Source: Atherinomorus stipes
Lineage: Eukaryota > Chordata > Actinopteri > Atheriniformes > Atherinidae
Assembly (NCBI GenBank): GCA_023101725.1
Contig: JALJCO010001050.1
Span: 372,001-436,000 of the forward strand
Direction: 5' to 3'
DNA length: 64,000 bases
The position numbers and the translations under genes were made by a program. Shown here piece after piece: positions 15,701 through 28,200 of the stretch; within the stretch, counting starts at the first letter, position 1; every line of letters begins with the position of its first letter. The notes below the pieces were generated by a model. That model saw only the letters and a list, made by a program, of their open reading frames with translations. It was not told the DNA's origin and ran no database searches.

Positions 15701-18700
15701 CCAGTGATAAATAGTTTCAGGTATTCAAATCAACAAAATGACAAGGATTTTTGCACTCGTCTAATTTTGTTTTGATGCATATAGCAGATCTGTTTGTCCA
15801 ATAAACCGACTTTCACTCCTGAAATATCCTGTGTCCATCACTTATTTGATAGTTCAAAATGAAATTGCTGATCCAAACATCCAATGATTTATAAATGACA
15901 GTAACAGAACTTTATAGGGATGCCCAAACCTTTTCTTACCACTGTACAAGCTGATCTGGAGTGTGATTTTCATGATTTTGGATAGCCTTAATAAAATCCA
16001 TTATCTGCGTCAGTAACCATAATTCAAGTCTGTTTTTAGTCTTGTTGAAAGCTCAGACATTCGCAGCTTTAAATGATGGTTAAATATACATCAGTGCCGT
16101 CATAAACCTGCATTGTATGATTGCTCCAGCAGTGTAATCTTGTCCTGACAGACAGCTCTGTGTGGGGAATGAGGCTTTAGTAGTGAGAAGAAAAACAACA
16201 CATTTGTGGGCATAAAACTGCAGAATAAAATAGGTGGGGTTCAGTTATGTCAGTGACTTGTCTGTGACCATTTGTTTACTTTCCAGGGCGATGACTTAGA
16301 TGCCAGTGAGTCAGGCTGAGCGGAAAACATGACGGGGTTGAATTAGTGCCACGTATTTTTTTTTTTTTTTTTTTTTGCCTTGCACTCGTGTCAGTTAGTG
16401 TCAAATCTGAGCTGTTGGGCTGACTGAGCGGCCCGGATGGGGTTTGGTATGTGGTTGGTGGCTACAGTGCTAGGATGGTTGGGAGCATTACTTTCCACGG
16501 CATGCTGCCTGGTCATCTGACACATTCCTGTGGGAACAAGACCCTCGTGCTCGGGACAGTTGACATATCTGATGTAGGCAGAAAACAACATCTACCGTGG
16601 ATCCCAACTGGGAAGTCATAGATAATGGAGTTAAAAAAAGATTTTTTTTTTTAGCAAAACAGCTGATTTTTAAAAAGCTTTTCCTTGTTATTTCAGCTAA
16701 ATCGGTAATTTGTAGTCAGTGAAATGAGACAGCAAAAATTCCAAACCTCTTCGATCAAATTATCATTGTTATTTTTTGCATTAGTGTAGACTGGATCAGA
16801 AACTAGGATGCAACATAAGGGATGCTTCTCTTCAGTCGGTCATTGCTTTATGATATGTTTAGGGATTATTTGCTGTGGTAGCTTCAGTCTGTGACCACAG
16901 AGGAATATACGTCTGCACTGAACCACAATGTTGTGCACTGAACACCTCTGCAAACCAGTGTAAGTGGGCATGTGGCGTCAGCGGTGGGATAATGAGATGT
17001 TCCTGCAGCATTCAGGAGGTGTTAGATTGCACTGCTTCTTCCAGTCTACATGTGCTTTGGAGCTCAGGGTCCACTTAAATCCTCTATTCCTTTTTGTAAT
17101 ATGATTTCTGGCTATATTGAAATCCTGGTTGTTCACTGATGTCTGTACAGTAGCTGCTGACTTTTAAGGCCATCAAATAGGGATGAAGCTCACAATGCCC
17201 TGCAATAAAAATGTCTACAGGTGAGAAATGAAGACATATTCATGGCATATCTTCAAACCTGAAAAGCAACTAGCGTGTATGGATTCATACAGCCATGCAA
17301 AATTAGCAGTGCACTAAAAAAAAAAAAAGTAACTCAGGGCTCTGCTTGATCAAAGCCATTAAATTCCAGGTTTAACTCTCTTTTAGTGCAGCAAACAGCC
17401 GCAGCACCTTCAGATGACTGACTTAAATCTGTCCAAGACAATCCCGTAAAACTGAACAATCAATAAGCAAATCATTAATGGAAACACATTTAGTGCACTG
17501 AGCTACATTTATGTCTTAATTTCTTTCAGCCTGGCTTGTAAATCCTGAAGGTCCCACTCGAGGCTGCTGCCTGGAAGAAAAGCTGAGGCAATAAAGCTAA
17601 AGGATTCTTTTGATGGTACAAGGACTAAAACAAACTCACATCGATCCTTAATTGGCTGCAAGTTGCTTCTGCGTCAAGGGCCTGAGGGCTCTGAGTAATT
17701 TTAAAGTGATTGCCTTCATTTTCAGTGAGGATCACGGAAAGAAAACGATCACACAGGCTGAAGAGAAGACTGCTGTAAGTGTTACGAACGGTAAAAATCC
17801 CTCTTTAACAGTTTATGCACAAAGACCTGCTGTTAAGTTTGCATAGCTGTAAATTTGTTTAGTGGATATGTTCACAAACAGACTTTTGCTTCTGGGAGAA
17901 CTCAGTTAAAACAGACTCACAGACTAATAACACTGTTGCTTCACTCTCTTACTTTTAACACACTAAACTAAATCTCCCTGCGGCGCTTCATCATCAGTGC
18001 TAGGCACATTTTGATAGGTCTATTTTTTTTTAAAATCATTTGACATCATCTGCTATTCTGGGCGAGGTAATGTGGGTTACATCTGCTGCTATGAACTGGG
18101 CCAAAAGTGGATCTTTTAACATACATATCTGAACAGAAACCCACTTTATATTGATGAATATACACAAAATTAACTCATACAAGCACAATCATAAAAAACA
18201 ATTGATTTGACATTATGTTGACATTAAAATGACCTGTTCAAATGCACAAGGCGACACGTTGCTTTCCTTTCTGCTACGATGGTTTTGTGTTGCAATGAAA
18301 GCTGTAACATGCATCATCAGTGTTTAAGGTGCAAACATGAAACTATAGATTATTGAGCTAATGAAGGTGTTTGTCGTATATGAAGGTCAAGGACACTCGT
18401 GGTCCCTGGTGGCCATTTTATTAGGAAGAAAAAAAAAAGGAAAAGAAAAAGAATCAACAAAAGAGTTTATTAATAAATATTTATATTAGAACAATCACTC
18501 CCATACTATTTTCAAAATTATATTTTCTGTAGAAAATTTTAAATACCCAGATTAACCAAGGGCAACTTTATCTGCAGTGGGCCAGAGTGGTAAAATAACC
18601 CATAAATAATTAAACTTTACATTTTTAAATGTATTTTAGAGCAAACAAGTACAACTAAGCTACAGTACATTATTAAGTTGATTTAATCATCTTTTTATGA

Positions 18701-19102
18701 AACATTATGAATAACTTAAAATTTATAAAGAACAGTAAGTGCAGTTTCCACCATAATTTACCTCAGCTACACATTAAATTGTTTTTGTTTCTTTACACAT
18801 TAAATTTTTCTATATTTTATTTCATATTTTTTACTAAAGGTATTTAATATTCATAAGATTGAATATAAATTCAGATTTTTATTTGGAAAATATATAGATG
18901 TAATACATTTTCTATTTAATTGAAAATATATGTTTTGACTTTCATTTGAAAATACATAAATTTAATGAAGCAATTTTCTAAATTATTAAAGATATTTAAT
19001 GAAATTGATCAATTTTATATATTTTAAAAATGATTTAAGAACTTGATATGTATTAGGTATAGATCATATTTTACTATACATTATATTCATATTCAAATTG
19101 CA

Positions 19103-19138
<36 letters not shown>

Positions 19139-19202
19139 AGGGGGAAAAAAGAGAGAAAGAGAAAGGAAAAAGGAAGGGGGGAAAGAAAAAAAAAAAAAAA
19201 CC

Positions 19203-19271
<69 letters not shown>

Positions 19272-22200
19272 ATACATATACTGTATATATACTTTATATG
19301 AACTTATTTTCATATTTGATTTATTTTACATGTTAACATATTTCTATATTTACTCATATTACAACTTACAGTCTGTTACAACTTGAAGTCAATCTCAATT
19401 TGGTCCTTGGTGGCCTTTTTACATGAAAAAAAAAAAAATCAGGAAGAGGATCAATGAACGATTTTTATAGACAAATATTTGTATAACAACAATGGCTTTC
19501 ATACTATTTTCAACATTATGCCTCCTCTGTCTCCAGTGGGTCAGACCAGTAAAAATAACCCATAATTAATAAAACTCTACATTTTAAAATGTATTTTAGA
19601 GCAAAGAAGTACAACTAAGCTACATTATGAAGATGTTTACATTGAATTTATTATCTTTTCATAAGACATTATGAATAACTTAAAATTTATTGAGAAGAGT
19701 AAGTGCAGTTTCAACCACCTTTGTTACACATCTAAATAGTTTTTATTTCTTTAGACATTTTATTTTTATATATTGTATTTAATATTTCAAATGGGTATCG
19801 ATTTTTATTAGATTTAATATAAATATATATATTCAGATTTTCATAAAAAATGAATGTATGATTTATGAAATCAACTTTCTATTTCATTAAAAATGTGTTA
19901 TGAAATCGCTCAATTTTGTATTCAAAAACTATTTTGATGACTTAATATGTACTAAGTATAGTTTATAGACAATAAATAAATAAATAAATATAATGTATAA
20001 GTATGTAAATTATATTTAATTTGCATCTATATTAACTTTATATAAACTTATTTCATTTTAATATTTGATTTATTTGACATGTTTACACATTTATATTTAC
20101 ACGTTTATTACAACTTAGAGATTTGAGATTTACAAGATTACGCAACATGTAATGTCAGGTGTCTGAAACTGAAAAACACAATATTTAACATAATAAACGT
20201 TCAGATAAACTTTTCAAGATAAAGAAATTGCTCTAAAGTTATTTTCTTATTGCCTGTAGTAATCCTGACCACCTGAAATGACTCATGTCATCATACAAAC
20301 TGAAATCAGATCTATCACAGTTGTGCTTGAAAGTTTACATCCCCTCCTATTAAAGGTAAGGAAAAATTCTAGAGCAATTCAAATAACATGAAACTGAAAA
20401 AAAGGAATAATAGATAAAAATTTTCTAAATTATAATTTATTAAAATAAAATAATGATTTTGAATTTGTGTTTGAAAAAAAAAAAAAAAAAAAAAAAAATG
20501 ATAATAATAATAATAATAATAATAAACAGTCCCAGACAAATTAAAGCACCTTGCTTATGAACAGCGGGTCCAATTACCTGTCTATTGGTGCAGAAGTCTT
20601 ATTGAACATTACAGAAAACATCTGATTGCAGTGAACGCCTCAAAGTGCTCCTCTACAAAATATAGTTCACCCCATCATGCTTGTTTACTTGTTTTACTTT
20701 GTTTGTTTCTTTTTTAATATTTCTGTGGAGCCACAATACAAAATCAATGTCAAGATGTTCATAAAATTTGATCTATTATTACTTTTGTCAATTTCAACTT
20801 ATTTAACTGGCAGCAAATATTTTTCTGTCTTTAATGGAAAGGTATGTAAACTTAAACACAACGGTAAGTAACAAAGATAATGAAGATAGAACAAGCTATC
20901 AGTTTTTATTTTTCATTTTCTCATGTACTCCCTAGAGTGTCTCCAAGCCCCCCAAGGGGTGCATGTACCACCGTTTTAGAAACACTTAGAATATAAAAAC
21001 AAAGTCAGAAGGTGTGTTGGCAAAACCAGACAAAGGATTAATGTTAAATCATGAAATATGTGTTGGCTAAAATATCTAACAAAATAACAGGCTTAGGTTA
21101 AATTACAATACATATTCACATAAAGCATTTTCCTTTGATTACTAATAATTTGCAAAGTTGTTTCAAAATAACTTGTCAAAAGCACTTTGTGGCTTTAATT
21201 GTTGCTCATATTGTAGAATTAAGTTGTTCTTAGATACATTTTATATTTATTTTCAACTTATAATTTTCAGTGTAATTTTGTTTGATGTTTTACTGTTTAG
21301 TTTTTAAGGTTTTTGTAATTTTTTGTACAGTTGAGTTTTATCAAAAGATTTTAAAACTGATGCTGTAAAACAATATGACATGTTATGTGCATTAACTGAA
21401 GGAATGTTCCTGTCACCTATCACTTTATACAAATATCAGCATTTTCTTTTTGAACAGATGCCTCAGTAAAAGTTTCAATCCAGCACTATTAATTTGCTGC
21501 ATCCTTATATTCCAACCAAATCAGGGCCACATTGTCAGAGCAGCCTTTTCATTTCAATCTGCAGAAGGTTACATCATGTATAACTGTTATTGTACCTCCA
21601 CTTTTCTGTGTGCATGAATAGAAATCCTTGGAGAGAGAGAGAAAAAAAATGCGGACCCCATTTATAGGCAGAGCGTTGAGGCATTAGTCAGTATTTTTAC
21701 ATCACATTTTTAAAAATAATCATTGCTGAGGCAGATTGGCTTCATTGTCTCGAGTACGTGCTTTTTATCCGTCATTAGTTATTCAAAATTTTGTAATGAG
21801 GGGTTCTTGGAATATAATGGAAACAATATCTTAATAAAAGCTGCAGTAAATTTCATATTAAAGCTCTCTGAACTGATGTGTTTACACATTTACGTGTTTA
21901 CATAAATGCTGAGTAGTCATGCTTTGTCCCTATTGTCCAATAAGTTTTTCCCGTTAAAGCAAAGAAAGGACAGCAACTTCTTTTTTCCGATAGACTTATA
22001 TGTATTATTCTAAGGCAGAAGTCTTTTATTAATTGTCCTCCCGACTGCACAGAAGTACAATCACAAACTTAAAAGGATTGGATCTTTACGTTACAGTGCT
22101 TGTTTGCTCACCTGTGCTCTGTGTAGGAGATGTTGTTAGCAGCTTCGTGGACGGCGTGGAAACATCTGCCAGACTTGAGTCAGCATCCCCATCTGCAGCT

Positions 22201-25200
22201 GAGGGGGCCACACCTTCCTCTTCTATCTTACCCTCTTTTCCTGGCAGCTCTGGGAAGACACGTACAGTTTCACCCCTGAGTGATCTCAAAGCAAACAGGA
22301 ATATAATTCAATTTACAAAGCGCTGCTTCTCCGAAGTAGTCTGCATAAAACAGATTAGTAGACCTGGAGCTCGCCAAAGGTCACTTTAACCCTCTCTGTT
22401 CTTTGCTCACAGCACATCTGAGACTAAACTCTGCAGAAAAAATGGACGATCTACATTTTTTAACCCAGTTCTGTCAGAGATGGGCCTATCATCCACTTAG
22501 TTGTAGCCAGTCATCCATAGAACTGGGCCTCTGTGGACTAATTACATCGACATCCTTCTGTGCAAGTATGGCTGTGTACATCCTGGCCCATCACAAATCC
22601 AAACTCCTTTCTAGTGCAACAAAGTGGAACTGAAGAAAAAGGAAAAACATCTCATAAAGAGCAGAAAGAGGGAAAAGGAGTCCAAGAAAGATGGCAAGCA
22701 AACACAAATTATTGGATGCAAACACGGTCAGGACTTTCCCATTTCCTTTTGGTTCATCACTGAGAGAAAATAAGGATCATGATGAAGATCTGGACTTCAA
22801 AGCCATGCAAGCCACATACAGAGAAAATAATCTTCCTCATCTTCTTTGTCAAAGATGAAGACTAACTGGTGTCAAAGTTAAATTTCAGTAATTGCACATG
22901 ATTTCTACCAGCGTTAAGATGCACATGGCAAATTTGTAGTATTTAAGTATAATTCTTTTAACTGTTTAAGGTTACATTTTTAAAAGTAGTAGTAGTTTTT
23001 TATTTATTCAAACAACAACAGATAAAAATACATCGATCTTCACATTTACGATCACATAGGCTGAGGCATAAAGCTGTTATTGCTAAAGTAGAATATAAAA
23101 AAGTAATTTTACCTAAATGGAGAAATGACTTGTTGCAAAATATTCTCGTTATTTTGACAAAAACGTTTAAATTTTTTGCTAGAGCCTTCTAAAAAAAATC
23201 AAATCAAAGCAGACAACTATTTTGGTGTTTTTTTTTTTTTTTCTTAATGTACATTATATTTTGTTAAGACTAGCAGAAAGAGAGTGAGTTCCAATGAACC
23301 TTTCCTTTAAAAAAAGATTTAAAAGTTACATAAATATCTCAAATATCTATATTTGAGCCCATGCTTTCTTTTGGGCCTCTGCTAGAAAATTGCGTACCGA
23401 TAATGAAATGAATATACCTGCAACCAAAAGGTCTGTTTGAATACTTTGCAGCCATATTAAAGGATTTTTTTTTAATTGTACAGTATTATTATCAGTATAT
23501 GTGTCACTTGTGAAGGAAGATCACACATACCAAAAATAAAAAAAGATTAAGGCTTGCCTTAAAAAATACTCTCAAGCTAAATGTCTTTTTGGGATGATGC
23601 AACTGCAACTCTAAATCCTGTCACAGAGGTCACCAACTCACCCATATGGACCTTGACCAAGAGTAAACAAAAATGTGGGATGATATCTTAACAGGGTGCT
23701 TTAATTTTAATTTGCAGTATTTGCAGCCTTTACGGTAGAGGAGAGGAAACAGGTAGACCGAAAGGAAACAAGAAGGGTAGACTGAGTACAGTTGAGACCA
23801 ATTACTTGCACATGCAGCAAGCTGCTGTGAAGCCGCGGCGAAGATATTCAGAAAATTATTTTTCAACAGGTACGATTTTGATTTTACCATGCTGCTTTCA
23901 CAATTTACTCCCTTTATGTCGCTTTTAAAGTTAACTTATATATCTGCAAATGTTGCTTGGTGCACTAAAAACTGATATTTCCATGACATCGTGGCATGTC
24001 AGGTCTTCACATACTTCAGTGAAATGTTCGGGGTGGTCATCGGGGTGAAGTTGAGACGTCAGGTCTCAACTGTACCCTAATGCAGAACGCTATTGCTTTG
24101 CATGCTGTTCAGCAGTGCAGGATTGTAAGATTTTAAGTCACAATTAGGCAAAATTAGAACAAATCAAAGGTAGTTTTATTTATTTTTTTTAACAGTCTGC
24201 TACTCAAACTTGTCATTCTATTATTATTGCACTCTTATTGTGTTTACATTTGTACTGTTTGCAGTATCGTATCCATTAAATAATTGCTATTGTTGAATTA
24301 AATCAAATTGAAAACTTAATAAAGTGTAAAAAGGTTGTAATTGAAGTTTTTAATAGCTCTTTACATTAGCAGTATAACCTTTCCAGCCATTTCAATGGTG
24401 TCTCTCTACTCAGGTACTGTCTAAACTGTACTCCGTATTTTTATTCTATAGATACAGTTGAGACAAAAACACACCTCTTGTTTTTGATTAATTGTGAAAA
24501 TTATAAATTAATTATGGCTACTATTTCTTGGTTGTTTTTAGTACACAAATAGAGGATGCATTTTGTAAAAAAAAAAAAAATCTTCTGTCCAGACTAAGTG
24601 AGTCCCCTACATTGACTGCTCTGCACGCGAACGCAGCATGCAGAGGCAGCCTTATCAAATGTCTGACACACTCCGGTGTGAGTTAACGCGCTGTGAAGGT
24701 CAGAATGGAGATATCATGAACTTAATAAATGAGGATAAAGTGCTTTTGTCATGGATTCGGTTAACCATTGAATCAAACCACCTACATGGCCAAAATCATC
24801 TTCTCATAACGAGATCATGCCAAATTTGGATTTTTGATTTGACATGAGTAAAAATGTAGTTGTTTAGAAAATTAACGCGTCAACTTCACAGATTAATTTC
24901 TTGCATTAGCACATTAATTTTGACCGCTCTAATGTATAATTTCATTTTGTTTCACAATATATCTGAAATTACCGCCCACAACTGTTTAATTTGAACCCTG
25001 GCATATACAAACTATTCACAAAAAGTTAGGGATATTCAACTTTCGGTTACAATTTCAGAAAAATGTGAAAACGTCATACCTCACTGATATTATATCATGA
25101 ATGTTGAACATTTAACTGGAATTAAGATAAGGTAATTCCTCCATCTTGAACAATTTGTTGAAGGAAAATTTAACAACGGTGCGTATCCCACAACATAAAA

Positions 25201-28200
25201 AATGACAATGTCCTCATAACTTTAGAGTCTGATGACTCTAAATGTGAACAGGATCATAAATCGGACTGTTTAGAAATTAGGTGTCATTGAACCAGAACAT
25301 TTGGAGGTGAAGTTTACACTTCTTTTGTTTTGTTTTTTTGTGGTCAGTCATCTTTTTTAAAAAACTGCATGACGTGCCAAAAATATTTAAATACTGAACA
25401 ATGTACATGTGCATTCAAAAGTTTAGAGAAAGTCGAATTAAGTTCACCTGGAAAGGTTCGAATGCATTTTAGGTTCATTCTGACATCATTTGAAGCAAAA
25501 TATCCTTAACATCATTTCTGCAAAGGCTAGCTCAGATAAAATGGAGCAGAACAAAATTAGTTTAAGAGAGGTCTCCAAAATGGCCACTTGGCACAGACTG
25601 ACACCATCTGTTCTCCTCAGGTTTAGAAGCTTAGATTTGCTTGGACAATATGAAGATTTATTCCTATACACACTATGTTGTGAAGGTTTATCACTGTTTA
25701 ATTATCACGGAAAGCCTAATTTAACAAACATGTTAGACCTAAAACTGTTTCTTTTCTGGACATAAATTGTGAATTGTCCCCTTTGTTTATCATTTTGGTA
25801 TTAGAAGTTAAGAAACCAGCTACTTGATGTTTAAAGGTCAGCTCAACTTTCCTAAATTACAGTATAAGGAGACCGTTTCTGCTGCTGTACAAGTACAACT
25901 AAAGATCAGAGCAGCTTCTTAGATCTGCACAGAGACAGCAAGACGTGCCTGTGACAGTAAATCAAATTACATCTAATAAAATCTTCCGCGAATGGTTGAA
26001 TAAGAGCAAACATGCGGACCGACTAACTCCCTCACATAAGAGCAGTGGAAACCATGTCTTTAGCACATCAGCATTTCTGATGACCTGCTGTTTGTGTTAA
26101 TGCTGATAGAGCAAAATAACAAATGAGAAGGAACATGAGCAGAGAGATGCATGCTAAATCTTCATTTTACCTACTGAGCTGCTTAAATTCAAATGTGAGT
26201 GCTGAATTATCATTTTACAGTAACTCATCAATACATGCATAATGTCCTTTAATGATGGTCTTGTAGAGGTCATCTGCTTTGGGGAGTGCATAGCTTTTCA
26301 TACATGAAAGAGGTTTTTAAACTCACCACCGGACGGAGGTTTTCCCCTCACAAAAGACACTACTTTGTACCCCTGAACTAGCTGAAATGTCTTATTATAG
26401 TCAAGACTTTTCTTCCCTCACCTGCAGCTTTTGATGACTAGGCTACACAGGTAAAGAGATACTGTATAAATTTGTTTGTCCATATCAGTAACCTCTGATT
26501 TGAATCACATATTTGTTAAGGCATCACAGATAATGACAGGTGGTGTACAATTAGTGCTTTTTTTGAGGAGGCATTATGTAATAAAGCAACAAAATGGGGA
26601 AAATTGCTAAGAATTATGACTAGGCTCTGTTCCATGATAGTATAAAGCTGCCTTTTACCCTCTTCTACATCCTTATAAGCATTTCTGAACATCTAGATGC
26701 GCAATATGAGCTTCATTGGATATGCAAAATGTATATTTTTAAAGGAAAAGCTTGGCACATTGCTTTTGGAGCCTGAGAGCATGTGCTTAGTTTCAAATGA
26801 TGCAAAATGTGGGCACGTTATAGATTTAAAAGGGAGATGTTGCATGTATTGATTTTGGAGCCCAGAAACAGATCAATTTTCAAGCCTTTGTTGTAATGTT
26901 CTGCTTTGTGGCCCACGTGGAGGGAGACACTGTTCAGTTTTTCCAAGTGGATGGACTTTTGATTGTAAATTTACAAAAAAAGGTTTATTCTGTGATGATC
27001 CTTACTCTGTGAACTCAAGCAGCATCCATGAGTTAAAGGTACAGTGTGTAAGAATGACTGACATCTAGTGGCAAAGATGGGTATTTGAAAGATGTTTTCT
27101 TTTAAATGACTTCATGTTCTGAGCACTGATGTGAATGTACGGTGGCCAAATTTCTCCCAGACATAAAGACGTTTTCATCTGTGAGTGGATCCAGTGGTCT
27201 GAGGTGTAGCTATGACTGTACTGTGAGTAACTACTTTTATGTCTTTTTAGGCGTTACTGATCCCAAACAGTGCTCTAACTGCCATTTAACAAAGCTGGTA
27301 CAGCAGTTTTAAAGTTCAGAGGGTTCTCACTTCACACACGTTTTGCCAATTTAGGGACACCATAGTAAAAATGGTGGCACAAACATGGCAGCCTCCATGT
27401 ATGTGCACCCCCAGCAAGTAGATATAAATGACTCATTCTAAGAAAATAAATATAACAGCTATAGTGGAGCGATTAAATATCAATAGAAACACAGTTTTGA
27501 ATTAAATATCACATTTTTCTGCCATTGACCTTTGATTTTTTTACACACTGTACCTTTAAGGACCAGCTGGATCTCAGAAGACGTTCTGACCTGAATAAAA
27601 CCCATTCCTGAAGCAGATTCAGAAGAAGCTGATACTCTGAGTTACGTGGCTGTAGAGATTGATTCCTGTGGATCAGCTGGATCTACGACCGTGAAGATTT
27701 ATCTCCTTTCTTCATCTCTCTAGGTTTCTGTTGTTCCAACTACACTCTCCTGAGCCATGAAAAGCTTCACTCAATATTCACTGTCTCTCCAAAAAAGAAC
27801 TGAAAAGAACTGATCAATACTTGAAGTTTGGATTTATGAAAAAAGAAAAAAAAAGAAAAAACAAGCTGGGTTGTGAAATGAAGAATACATGAATCATAAA
27901 TCTAGATGATTTATTAAGTAAGTGAAATTATAAATTGTTAACACCTATAACACTTTCTAGCTGTTTGTGGATGTGAACCATTTTCCTCCTTTAATGTTCG
28001 CTTTTGGTCTTTTGTCTGAAAGCAAAGAACAAATCAAATGAGCTAAATTAAAGATGGAGATCTCATTTTGACATATGATGCCGATTCCAATCCTCAATTC
28101 TAACTATTTGTAACAGTGACAGTAAGTGTGGTGGTCCATTCCCCTGTGTGGCAGGAGACACTTCTTTTATTATGAATGAGCACAAAATGAGCTCTTTCAA

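Larger units (their letters stand above)
18401..20120. repeat. Diverged tandem duplication, unit about 1 kb
   Basis: Unit 1 is about 18401-19380 and unit 2 about 19402-20120. Both start GGTCC(C/T)TGGTGGCC, then share CATACTATTTTCAA, AATAACCCATAA, a long block GTATTTTAGAGCAAA(C/G)AAGTACAACTAAGCTACA, AACATTATGAATAACTTAAAATTTAT, and the end motif ATTACAACTTA. Divergence is roughly 10-20% in the best blocks, so the duplication is old. Very AT-rich; no gene. Each unit carries a different microsatellite at about the same place. Confidence 0.8.
9792..22111 (-). other. prrt4: prrt4 intron between the middle and last coding exons
   Basis: This 12.3-kb intron runs from donor ACAG|GTGAGC (22112/22111) to acceptor TTTTGCAG (9792). 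It holds the ATCG-rich element 9841-10587, teleost repeats 13590-14300 and 14340-15075, the tandem duplication 18401-20120, and a Tc1-type MITE 20315-20864. Nothing codable was recognised in 10590-13200, 15080-18400 or 20870-22100. Pure A or T runs occur near 11660 and 16358. Confidence 0.75.

Noticed and set aside
22277..22289. Alternative acceptors (TTTGAG and CACTCAG) for the prrt4 middle exon
   Set aside because: Both join out of phase with the donor at 33366 and lead quickly to a stop; only the acceptor at 22250 keeps the frame.
22033..22389. 118-residue open frame on the + strand
   Set aside because: It lies opposite the prrt4 middle exon, whose splice signals and phase are better explained on the - strand.
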